From positions 1 through 64,000 of the forward strand of contig JAIQFK010000015.1 in assembly GCA_020073305.1 (NCBI GenBank): DNA of 64,000 nucleotides, given 5' to 3'. The DNA is from Terriglobia bacterium. GTDB taxonomy: Bacteria > Acidobacteriota > Terriglobia > Bryobacterales > Bryobacteraceae. Below the pieces are notes generated by a model, which saw only the letters and a list, made by a program, of their open reading frames with translations, was not told the DNA's origin and did no database searches. Shown piece after piece: positions 50,209 through 57,793 of the stretch (its first letter is position 1; each line of letters begins with the position of its first letter). The position numbers were made by a program, and so were the translations under genes.

Positions 50209-50439
50209 ATGGCAGCCTACAATGTCCATGAAGCGAAGTCCAGCCTCTCCCGGTTGCTCGAGCAAGTAGAACAAGGCGAGGAAGTCGTCATCGCGCGGCG
50301 CGGTAAGCCTGTGGCCAAGCTCGTACGGGTTCCTCAAGCCAAGCGCGTCCTGGGGTCGATGAAGGGACTTGTTACCGCAGAGAAGGGCTGGGACTCGCCT
50401 ATTAGCGATCAGCAGGCCGAGGAGGAGTTCGGATTGTGA
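50209..50439 (+). CDS. Phd/YefM-family antitoxin
   Basis: A 76-residue antitoxin: MAAYNVHEAKSSLSRLLEQV then EEVVIARRGKPVAKLVRV is the Phd/YefM DNA-binding fold, and the remaining GLVTAEKGWDSPISDQQAEE tail would bind the PIN toxin. It represses its own operon. Overlaps the toxin gene by four bases. Confidence 0.9.
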   Translation: MAAYNVHEAKSSLSRLLEQVEQGEEVVIARRGKPVAKLVRVPQAKRVLGSMKGLVTAEKGWDSPISDQQAEEEFGL

Positions 50440-50828
50440 GCCACCGCGTGCTGCTTGATACGCACGCTGTGGTCTGGTCACTGAGTGATCCTGAGCGCCT
50501 GGGCCGGCGCCTGCGGAGGCTCTTTCGGGACCGCTCGTTCGAGCCACTGGTCAGCACGGTCAGCATCTGGGAAATCCTGGCGAAGGCCAAGGCGGGCAAA
50601 CTTCACTTTGGCGGTGATCCCGAGTCATCGATCCGACAGCATTTGGACAATCTGCGGCCTTCGATTCTGCCGCTGCGATTGGACCACGTTTACGCTGCCT
50701 ACCGGCTGCCTATCCTGCACAAAGATCCGTGGGACCGGCTACTCATGGGTCAAGCCGTCGCCGAAGGCGCCTTGCTGGCCACCAGGGACGAAGCGATCCG
50801 GCAGTATAAGGTGCCAGTGATCTGGTGA
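50436..50828 (+). CDS. vapC: PIN-domain toxin (VapC family)
   Basis: A 130-residue PIN nuclease: VLLDTHAVVWSLSDPERLG (first Asp), VSIWEILAKAKAGKLHF (Glu), ILHKDPWDRLLMGQAVAEG (Asp pair) and LLATRDEAIRQY (last acid), the compact subclass normally paired with Phd antitoxins. Active-site acids are complete. GTG start overlaps the antitoxin stop. Confidence 0.9.
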   Translation: MSHRVLLDTHAVVWSLSDPERLGRRLRRLFRDRSFEPLVSTVSIWEILAKAKAGKLHFGGDPESSIRQHLDNLRPSILPLRLDHVYAAYRLPILHKDPWDRLLMGQAVAEGALLATRDEAIRQYKVPVIW

Positions 50829-50841
50829 GGGGCGGCTGCTG

Positions 50842-51006
50842 TTGATTTTCGTCTACCCGTTCCGCCACTGGCTGGCGGGTGTTGCATGCTTTCTGGTGGT
50901 GGCGCTGGTTTTGTTCCTTGCGAATTTCGTGATGACGGATACCGATAATCCGCTCAAGGGCGTTTGGAATGTGAGCCCGCAGCCGTTCGCGGATTTGAGG
51001 CTGTAG
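50842..51006 (+). pseudogene. C-terminal remnant of a DUF4239-like membrane protein
   Basis: A 54-residue frame (TTG start nominal) reads FVYPFRHWLAGVACFLVVAL, VLFLANFVMTDTDNPLKGVW, NVSPQPFADLRL. One membrane helix followed by D-x-D-x-P-x-x-G-x-W-x-V-S-P-x-P-F is how I recall bestrophin-like DUF4239 proteins ending. The N-terminal three quarters are missing, probably lost where the toxin pair now stands. Alternatively a genuine small membrane protein. Confidence 0.4.
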
Positions 51007-51101
51007 TGCGCGAGTGGGACAGGCACCACTGTCCACGACGAGCGGGCTGGTGGCTCGTGGGTGTTGGGATTGGGGACAGTGGAGCCAGTCCCGGTGAGTT
51101 G

Positions 51102-51626
51102 CTAACGCGTGGGGTGCGGCCTGGGCCTCGGGGCTTCGGCTTGCAGCTTCTTCCACTGGTCCGGGTTGAGGACCCTGCGGATTCCCAGCAGCATGCGCGC
51201 GTTGGCTTTTTCGAGTTCGGCGCGGGACTGGGCGACGCGATCGATCTGCGCCAGGATCTTCGATTCATCGGGCTGATCCCCTTCCATCAGCGGCTCGAGA
51301 ATGGCCTCCTCCCTTTGCAGCGAGGCGTTCAGGTCGATCAACTTCAACCGATGCTGCTGGAAGATCTCATCCATCCTCTTCTGCTGCTCAGCGGTCAGCC
51401 CCAGCTTTTGGGCCATGTCCGGATTGTTCCACCAGCGGCCCGGCGGGCCGGGATGAAAAGCGCGCTCCATGGGCGGACGGCCGGGCCGCGGGGGCGGCGG
51501 AGCCTCGGGGGGCCGGGCGGCGGGAGCAGGCAGCGCGGGAGGTTCTGGCGCCTCCGGTGGCTGCTGCGCCAGAACGAGGCCGCCGGTTAAAAGCGGGATC
51601 AGTGCGAAATATCTGCAGAGTTTCAT
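51102..51626 (-). CDS. Spy/CpxP-like periplasmic protein
   Basis: A 174-residue exported protein: signal MKLCRYFALIPLLTGGLVLA, a Pro/Ala-rich stretch (about 22-60), then a helical domain with WWNNPDMAQKLGLTAEQQKR, MDEIFQQHRLKLIDLNASLQ and LGIRRVLNPDQWKKLQAE, the LTxxQ pattern of the Spy/CpxP (heavy-metal sensor-like) superfamily. It is third in an operon after ECF sigma and anti-sigma genes and starts just before the anti-sigma stop (51623-51626 overlap). Probably a periplasmic chaperone or stress regulator. Confidence 0.82.
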   Translation of the reverse strand: MKLCRYFALIPLLTGGLVLAQQPPEAPEPPALPAPAARPPEAPPPPRPGRPPMERAFHPGPPGRWWNNPDMAQKLGLTAEQQKRMDEIFQQHRLKLIDLNASLQREEAILEPLMEGDQPDESKILAQIDRVAQSRAELEKANARMLLGIRRVLNPDQWKKLQAEAPRPRPHPTR

Positions 51627-52087
51627 CGGGTTGCTCCAGTTTTGGTCGTGCCGTTTGTATTCCATGAAACCAGCTTGACGAGAGGTTCCATTGGCGCCGG
51701 CACGGCTCGTGAAATTCCGGCGTCTACCTGCTCCAGCAGTGCAGCATCCGCCCGGGCCAATTCGGCCTGCCGCCGCCGATCCCGGGAGTTCGTATAAATC
51801 GGAATGGCCGCCAGCAGCAGCAACGCCGCGGCCACCGGCGCCCAGCGGGAAGGTCGCGCCGCAATACCGCGTCGCGCACGCTGGACGCCGGTGTGTAGCG
51901 GAAGCTCGGGACGCCCATACATTTCGCCGCTAACCCCAACGGAATCGCGAAACAGCGCGATGGCGGATTCCAGGCTAGCTACCTGGGCGGTGCAGTCAGG
52001 GCACTGGCGGGCGTGTTCCTGTTCTTGTGCCGTGCGCTCCCCGATCATCCACCGCGAAATCTGCTGCGATGAAAAATGCCCGTTCAT
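51623..52087 (-). CDS. Anti-sigma factor with zinc motif and one membrane helix
   Basis: A 154-residue protein. The ZAS motif H25-x3-C29-x2-C32 stands in EHARQCPDCTAQ; one membrane segment near 92-107 (WAPVAAALLLLAAIPIYT) and a periplasmic tail with AELARADAALLEQVDAGISR. The ATG overlaps the end of the sigma gene by four bases (ATGA). Its cytosolic head would hold the ECF sigma factor until a signal in the envelope releases it. Confidence 0.85.
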   Translation of the reverse strand: MNGHFSSQQISRWMIGERTAQEQEHARQCPDCTAQVASLESAIALFRDSVGVSGEMYGRPELPLHTGVQRARRGIAARPSRWAPVAAALLLLAAIPIYTNSRDRRRQAELARADAALLEQVDAGISRAVPAPMEPLVKLVSWNTNGTTKTGATR

Positions 52088-52656
52088 GTGATTCCTCCGA
52101 GGCGCTGGCGAATGGTTTCCGTCGCCCGGAAAAGGTGCGTCTTCACCGTTCCCTCCTTCATGCCGGTTGCGGCGGCGATTTCGAGCAGGTCCATGTCTTC
52201 CACGAATCGCAACAGAAAAACGGTCCGCTGCTTCTCCGACAGCCTCCCGGTGGCCCTCCAGACGGCTTCGACCTGTTCTTTCACCTGGGCTCTTCCTTCC
52301 GGCGAGACGCCGCGGTCGGCGATGGACCGGCTGACGGCATCGAGGTCCGGGGCCGAAGTCCGGGTGCGCTTCCAAAACTGAATGCGCCGGTTGCGGCCGT
52401 AGTCGCGAACCAGGTTCACGGCGATCTGCATCAGCCACGTGCTGACGGAGCACTCGCCGCGAAATGCCTGCCTGGCGTTGTGCGCTCTCAGAAAGCAATC
52501 CTGCGCGACGCTTTCGGCGGCATCGTGGTCGCGCAGCGAGGCCAGAGCAAACCGGAAGACCCTCGGCCAGTAGAGGCGTACGACCTCGTCGAAATCTTCG
52601 AGGTGTGGGCTCTCCACGGGATCCGCCACCGTCGCGAGCGGGGCCATCGGCTGCAT
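52084..52656 (-). CDS. ECF sigma factor (RpoE-like)
   Basis: A 190-residue ECF sigma factor. Region 2: FDEVVRLYWPRVFRFALASL, ESVAQDCFLRAHNARQAF, CSVSTWLMQIAVNLVRDY; region 4: LSEKQRTVFLLRFVEDMDLL, EIAAATGMKEGTVKTHLFRA. First gene of the sigma/anti-sigma/Spy operon. It would drive envelope-stress genes, normally including its own promoter. Confidence 0.92.
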   Translation of the reverse strand: MQPMAPLATVADPVESPHLEDFDEVVRLYWPRVFRFALASLRDHDAAESVAQDCFLRAHNARQAFRGECSVSTWLMQIAVNLVRDYGRNRRIQFWKRTRTSAPDLDAVSRSIADRGVSPEGRAQVKEQVEAVWRATGRLSEKQRTVFLLRFVEDMDLLEIAAATGMKEGTVKTHLFRATETIRQRLGGIT

Positions 52657-52756
52657 CCAAAGGTGTAGACGGTTTTGGATGGGGAAGGGTTTACGTCAAT
52701 TGCGATCTTGCTTTCTGGGGCTGGGGTGAGTCAGACGGCCCTCTGCTATCATTCCG

Positions 52757-53908
52757 TTGTTGGAAACAAAAGTCTCAGTTTGTATTGCAGCCATGCTGGC
52801 GTCGGGTCTTGGGATTGGGGCGCAGGCGCCCTCCTCCGAGTCCGACGCACAATTCGCCCGCGGCGTGCGGCTGCAACAGGCTGGGGATCTGGCGGGCGCC
52901 TGCCGCGCGTATGAAGGCGTCCTTAAGCTTTCGCCACGGCGCATCGACGCACTTTCCAACCTTGGGCTTGCCTACGGGGGGCTGCATCAGTATGACCGCG
53001 CGATTCACTCGTTTGAGAAAGCGTTGGAGATCGACCCGAAGCAGCCGGCGGTGCTCTTCAACCTGGGATTGACTTACCTTCAGAACGGACAAAATGAGAA
53101 AGCCCGCGGAACTTTGGGTTCCCTCGTCCGGGAGCAGAGCGGCAACTACCTGGCCCGGCATTACCTGGGGGTGTCGCTTTTGAAGGTGGGGCGCATCGAG
53201 GAAGGGATCGCCGAGTTGGAAACCGTGGCCAGCAAATCTCCCGAAGACCTGGATGCTTTATACACGCTGGCCTCTGCGTACATCAAAAGCAACCAGCTGG
53301 AGAAAGCGCGCCAGTTGATCGATAGCGCGATCGTGCGTCACGAGACGGCGGAAGCGCACCTGATCGCCGGCTCCTACTACATGGCGGCGCAGGCGTACCG
53401 GCAGGCGGTCGACGAATTGCGCCGGGCACAGCAGTTGAACCCAGCGCTTCCCGCATTGGGTGCAAGCCTCGGCGGTGCGTATGCCATGACCGGCAGCCAG
53501 GAAATGGCGATGCAGTTGTTCGAAGAGTATCTCAAGAAGAACCCGTCCGATTTCGATACTTTGGCGTTCCTCGGCTGGTTGCACCTGGAAGCGGAACGGT
53601 GGGACGAGGCCGAGATCGAGTTGAACAAAGCCCACCAGATCAGGCCGGCTGATGCGGAAGTTATGTTTCAACTCGCACGGCTCGCGCGCGCCAGGCAGCA
53701 CTTCGATGAAGCCCTTACGCTGCTGGAGCGGGTTGTGGCGGCACAGCCCGATCATACGCGAGCCCACGTCCTGCTGGCGCAGACTTACTTCCACCTGAAG
53801 AGAACCGCAGACGGCAACCGCGAGCGCGAGATCGTCCGGTGGCTGAATGAGGCGGAGCAGGCGAAGCACCTGAAGGAAACCGGGATCGCGCCCGATACCA
53901 AGCGATAG
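52757..53908 (+). CDS. Secreted TPR protein
   Basis: A 383-residue protein: signal-like start MLETKVSVCIAAMLASGLGI, then about nine TPR units (ALSNLGLAYGGLHQYDRAIH, AVLFNLGLTYLQNGQNEKAR, ALYTLASAYIKSNQLEKARQ, TLAFLGWLHLEAERWDEAEI). TATCAT at 52747-52752 lies just before the TTG starts at 52757 and 52760; an ATG at 52793 would cut the signal peptide. It is convergent with the CRTAC1-TPR gene, whose stop is immediately adjacent (53908/53909). Likely a periplasmic scaffold. Confidence 0.8.
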   Translation: MLETKVSVCIAAMLASGLGIGAQAPSSESDAQFARGVRLQQAGDLAGACRAYEGVLKLSPRRIDALSNLGLAYGGLHQYDRAIHSFEKALEIDPKQPAVLFNLGLTYLQNGQNEKARGTLGSLVREQSGNYLARHYLGVSLLKVGRIEEGIAELETVASKSPEDLDALYTLASAYIKSNQLEKARQLIDSAIVRHETAEAHLIAGSYYMAAQAYRQAVDELRRAQQLNPALPALGASLGGAYAMTGSQEMAMQLFEEYLKKNPSDFDTLAFLGWLHLEAERWDEAEIELNKAHQIRPADAEVMFQLARLARARQHFDEALTLLERVVAAQPDHTRAHVLLAQTYFHLKRTADGNREREIVRWLNEAEQAKHLKETGIAPDTKR

Positions 53909-56800
53909 TCAGCGCCGCGGCGCGTCTTCACCCTGCGGGCGTGTAACCTCGTCGAGCATCTGCGCGGTACGCAACTCTCCTTCAGCGGCAGGATCGCCGG
54001 ATGCTTTAAGAACCAGGCCCAAGGCAAAGTGCGGCGCGCTGAAACCTGGGCGCAGTCGGATAGCGGTGCGGAGCGCCTCAGCCGCTTCCCGCATCTGGCC
54101 CTTGTGCGCCAGGACGACGCCCATGTTGTAAGCCGCGAGCGCGAAATTCGGATTGTCGTCGAGCGCGTGGCGAAATGCGGCGAGCGCGTCGTCGAGACGG
54201 CCCTGGGCCATGAGGCGCACGCCTTGGGCATTGAGATCGTCGGCTTGGGCGGATTCCGCCGGGTGCGTCTTTAATTCACGGATCCTGGCGAAGAGCTGGC
54301 GGGCATCCTGCGGGTCCTGGGATTTCCTGGCCAGCCCATATAACGCCGACACCTGATCCGACTTCAATAGGATGGCCTTGCGAAACGCCGCTTCGGAATC
54401 TTGCGGGCGATTCAGATCGCGATAGACCCTGCCCAGTTCGGCGTAAGCCTCCGCCATGCCGGGTTGAAGACGGGCAGCTTCCTCCAACTGCATGGCAGCT
54501 TCGGCGGTGTGGCCCTGCTCCGCCAGCAGCCAGCCGAGTTCGAAGTGGGCGACGGGGTCGGCGGGAGTGAGGCGCAGGACGGTTTCAAATTCCTGAGCCG
54601 CCTCATCAAACTTGCGGAGATGCTTCAACGCCATGCCGAGACCGAAGTGAGCGCCGGGCGGCTGGCGGCCGGACTTGAGGGCATGGCGAAACGATTCAGC
54701 AGCGGCAGGGTATTGCCCTGCCTTGTCCTGTTTCTGCCCGAGCATGACATACAGTTCCGCACTCTCCGGGGCGAAGGTCACCGCCTTCTGCATGGCGGTA
54801 ACGGAGGCGGCGAAATCGCCTTCCTCCTCGAGGAGATTGCTGATGTTGACGTGGGCATCGACGTCGCGGGGATGGAGGCGGAGCACCTCGAGAAACTGTT
54901 GCATGGCCTCGCCGTAGTGTTCCCTACCCTGCCGCGCCAGAAGCACGCCCAGCGAAAAGTGGGCTTCGATCAGATCGGGGTTGAGGTGGACGGCCTCGCG
55001 GAAGGCCTCAATCGCCTCGGCATTCTTGCCTTGGCGCGCGAGAGAAAAGCCCAGCTCGAACTTCTGCTGGGCGTCTGATTTTAGCGGCTGAATCTGCGCG
55101 GGCGAAGCCGCCGAAGACTGGGCGGTCTCCATGATTTTGAGGATCTGTTCAGGCTTGGGGCCATGCACGACTTGTTCGATACCGCTCGGCCACTGGATCC
55201 GGATCTCGCGAATCGCCTGTTCCTGCCCGAGCCCGAAATAAACCCGCCGGTCGCTGGCCGAGAGATAGCTGCCGGCGGTCGAGACCATGGCGTACTGCAC
55301 TTTTCCCGCACCGCTGGTGAGACGCACCTGCGCACCAATGGCGTCGCGATTGCTCCTGGTACCGCGCAAATCCAGGCCGATCCAGTGATTTCGGTTTCCT
55401 CCCTCGTTGCGGAGGAAGTGGGCGGGACCGTGGTAGTCGGTGACGACGATGTCGATGTCACCGTCGTTGTCGAGATCACCGAACGCTGCTCCGCGCGCCG
55501 ACCAGGCATGCGTGAAGACCTCGCCGGCGGCCGCCGAGATGTTCACGAACTTGTTCCCGGCGTATTTCAGCAGGAGCGGCGGCTGGAGCGTGTGGAGATG
55601 CGGCTGCGTGACTTCGATGTTGTCCATCACGTGGCCGTTTGCCAGGAAGATCTCGTTGGCCGTGTCATTGTCGTAATCGAACACATGGATGCCCCAGCCG
55701 CCATACGGGCGCGTGGCGATGCTTAGACCCGCGCTCACCGACGCATAATTGAACTGTCCTTTGCCGGTGTTGCGGAAGAAAGCGAAGTACTCGTACGGCA
55801 GCGCGGTGGTCAGAATATCCGGCAGGCCATCATTGTCGACGTCAGCAATAACCGTTCCCATGCCGGAGAACGTCTTGCCGTCCTCGTTGTACGCCACGCC
55901 GGCGGAGAGGGCGACGTCGGTAAACGTGCCGTCGCCATTGTTGCGGAACAGCATTTGAGGCGCGGAATCGTTGGCAATATAGAAATCGAGCCAGCCGTCA
56001 TTGTTGTAATCACCAAAGGCGAGGCCCAACGCCTTGCCCTTCGCCGCACCGATGCCGCTGGCTTGGCTTGCGTCGGTGAACGTCCCATTGCAGTTATTGC
56101 GGAACAGGTAGTTGGATGCAGGCCGGAATTCGTCCGGGTGGCAATAAGCCCGCCCGCTGGGTTTGTCGACTCCGCAAAACATGCCGCCAGTGTTGAAATC
56201 CCATTCCATGTAGCGGCACACGACGAGATCGAGGCAGCCGTCTTTGTTGTAATCGAAGAAGCCGGCACCGGTGGTCCAGCCGGAGGTTTTGATACCCGAT
56301 TTCGCGGTGACGTCGGTGAAGGTGCCGTCGCCGTTGTTGCGGTACAGAATGGCGCCGCCGTAGGTGGTGACGAGCAGATCGGTGAAACCGTCATTGTCGA
56401 AATCGCCAGTGGCGACGCCCATGCCATAGCCTGCGCCTTGAAGGCCGGCTTTCACAGTCACATCAGTAAATGTTCCGTCGTGATTGTTATGAAACAGCCG
56501 GTTCCAGAACTCCGGCGCTGATTTGTCCAGAACCTGTCCGTCCGGTTGCGGATCTTTGAGAGCCGCGCCATTCACGAAGAAAACGTCGGGCCAGCCGTCG
56601 TTGTCAAAATCGAAAATGGCGACTCCGCCACCCATGGTCTCGATCAGATACTTCCGGGAGGTTGGGGAGTTGTGAAAGCGAAAGTCCAGGCCCGCAGCCG
56701 GTCCGGCTTCGACAAACGCGGGCGGCGACTCGGTGTGAAGGACTCCGGCAGTGGTTGCCAAAGCGGCGATTACAAAGATGCCGGCAGCGACCTGTCGCAT
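53909..56800 (-). CDS. CRTAC1-family protein: FG-GAP/ASPIC-UnbV domain plus TPR
   Basis: A 963-residue exported protein. Signal MRQVAAGIFVIAALATTAGV; residues about 30-470 are FG-GAP/VCBS repeats with calcium loops (FDFDNDGWPDVFFVNGAAL, TGDFDNDGFTDLLVTTYGG, FGDYNNDGWLDFYIANDSAP, FGDLDNDGDIDIVVTDYHGP); about 480-560 is the ASPIC/UnbV domain (NHWIGLDLRGTRSNRDAIGA, VYFGLGQEQAIREIRIQWPS, GIEQV); the rest is some ten TPRs (FSLGVLLARQGREHYGEAMQ, LGRVYRDLNRPQDSEAAFRK). The family is named from human CRTAC1. It probably acts on the cell surface or in the periplasm; biochemical role unknown. Divergent from the TPR/copper operon. Confidence 0.9.
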   Translation of the reverse strand: MRQVAAGIFVIAALATTAGVLHTESPPAFVEAGPAAGLDFRFHNSPTSRKYLIETMGGGVAIFDFDNDGWPDVFFVNGAALKDPQPDGQVLDKSAPEFWNRLFHNNHDGTFTDVTVKAGLQGAGYGMGVATGDFDNDGFTDLLVTTYGGAILYRNNGDGTFTDVTAKSGIKTSGWTTGAGFFDYNKDGCLDLVVCRYMEWDFNTGGMFCGVDKPSGRAYCHPDEFRPASNYLFRNNCNGTFTDASQASGIGAAKGKALGLAFGDYNNDGWLDFYIANDSAPQMLFRNNGDGTFTDVALSAGVAYNEDGKTFSGMGTVIADVDNDGLPDILTTALPYEYFAFFRNTGKGQFNYASVSAGLSIATRPYGGWGIHVFDYDNDTANEIFLANGHVMDNIEVTQPHLHTLQPPLLLKYAGNKFVNISAAAGEVFTHAWSARGAAFGDLDNDGDIDIVVTDYHGPAHFLRNEGGNRNHWIGLDLRGTRSNRDAIGAQVRLTSGAGKVQYAMVSTAGSYLSASDRRVYFGLGQEQAIREIRIQWPSGIEQVVHGPKPEQILKIMETAQSSAASPAQIQPLKSDAQQKFELGFSLARQGKNAEAIEAFREAVHLNPDLIEAHFSLGVLLARQGREHYGEAMQQFLEVLRLHPRDVDAHVNISNLLEEEGDFAASVTAMQKAVTFAPESAELYVMLGQKQDKAGQYPAAAESFRHALKSGRQPPGAHFGLGMALKHLRKFDEAAQEFETVLRLTPADPVAHFELGWLLAEQGHTAEAAMQLEEAARLQPGMAEAYAELGRVYRDLNRPQDSEAAFRKAILLKSDQVSALYGLARKSQDPQDARQLFARIRELKTHPAESAQADDLNAQGVRLMAQGRLDDALAAFRHALDDNPNFALAAYNMGVVLAHKGQMREAAEALRTAIRLRPGFSAPHFALGLVLKASGDPAAEGELRTAQMLDEVTRPQGEDAPRR

Positions 56801-56830
56801 GGATTCCCCATTTTAGCTACCCTGAACGGT

Positions 56831-56843
56831 TGCTATGATAGCA
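56831..56843. promoter_or_regulatory. Palindrome between divergent CRTAC1 and TPR genes
   Basis: tgctatgatagca is a perfect odd palindrome; it contains TATGAT, which could serve as -10 for the TPR gene starting at 56864. A similar ttgctatagcaa stands at 59709-59720. Confidence 0.4.
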
Positions 56844-56863
56844 GTCGCGCGGAACTGTCTGAA

Positions 56864-57793
56864 ATGCGGCGGGTCTTTCTGATTTTCCTGCTTTCCCTTC
56901 CCCTCAAGCCGCAAGTTGCGCAAGAATCCTGGACCCAAGGGATCGAGACGCTCATTGTTTCCGGCAACCTGTCCCAAGCACGACAGCGCCTGGAGCAGGA
57001 GACAGCGGCGCGAGGCGAAACGTCTGCCGTTCTATATTTCGACGCGAGAATTCTTTTTGAGGAGCACCGCTACGCGCAAGCGCTGCAGGTGGTCCAGCGT
57101 TCGCTGGCGATGGTTCCGACGAACCCGGAGCTGTACAAACTGGCTGCGCTCAGCGCCATCCGCATGGACCGCCTGGACATCGCCGAACCTGCTTTGAAAA
57201 CGGCGGCGCAGCTTGCCCCGAACGACTACCTGGTCCACTTTCATCTCGGCGCGCTGTACTACACGGAGAGCCTGTTCCTGTCGGCGAAACCAGAACTCGA
57301 GAAGGCGGCTCAACTCAATCCCAGTTACATGCCGGCTCTTCTGTTCCTGGGCCTGACTCTGGAGGAGGTGGGTGACGAAAAAACGACGATCGCAACGTAT
57401 CGCAAGGCCATAGAGATGGCGGCGGCGCAGCGCACTGCGAGGGAGATGCCGTATGTCTACCTGGGCAGGTTCTACTATCGGCTGAACCGGTTCGAGGAGG
57501 GGCTTCCACTCCTTGACAAGGCGGTGGAGATCAATCCGAGTTCCGGGGAGGGTTTACTCGAACTGGGAAAAACGCTGCACGCGCTGAAACGGGACAGCGA
57601 GGCGGTTCGAGTCCTGGAGCGCGCGGCCGTCGCGGATGCACTGGATCCGGAGCCGCATTATCTGCTATTCCGAATTCTCGAGTCGCAGAGTCGGGAGCAG
57701 GCGGCGCAGGATGAATTGCATCGGTTTCAGGCGTTGAGCAAGCAGAAGCCAGCGAGTGATACAGCACGGCGGAGGCTGCAGAGTACGCAATGA
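56864..57793 (+). CDS. Secreted TPR protein, first gene of copper-monooxygenase operon
   Basis: A 309-residue protein with signal MRRVFLIFLLSLPLKPQVAQ and about seven TPR units (AVLYFDARILFEEHRYAQAL, YLVHFHLGALYYTESLFLSA, ALLFLGLTLEEVGDEKTTIA, PYVYLGRFYYRLNRFEEGLP). ATG 56864 is taken because the signal peptide starts there; the long upstream frame is the shadow of the CRTAC1 gene. The stop overlaps the next gene's start by four bases (ATGA), so the two are translated together. Confidence 0.82.
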   Translation: MRRVFLIFLLSLPLKPQVAQESWTQGIETLIVSGNLSQARQRLEQETAARGETSAVLYFDARILFEEHRYAQALQVVQRSLAMVPTNPELYKLAALSAIRMDRLDIAEPALKTAAQLAPNDYLVHFHLGALYYTESLFLSAKPELEKAAQLNPSYMPALLFLGLTLEEVGDEKTTIATYRKAIEMAAAQRTAREMPYVYLGRFYYRLNRFEEGLPLLDKAVEINPSSGEGLLELGKTLHALKRDSEAVRVLERAAVADALDPEPHYLLFRILESQSREQAAQDELHRFQALSKQKPASDTARRRLQSTQ

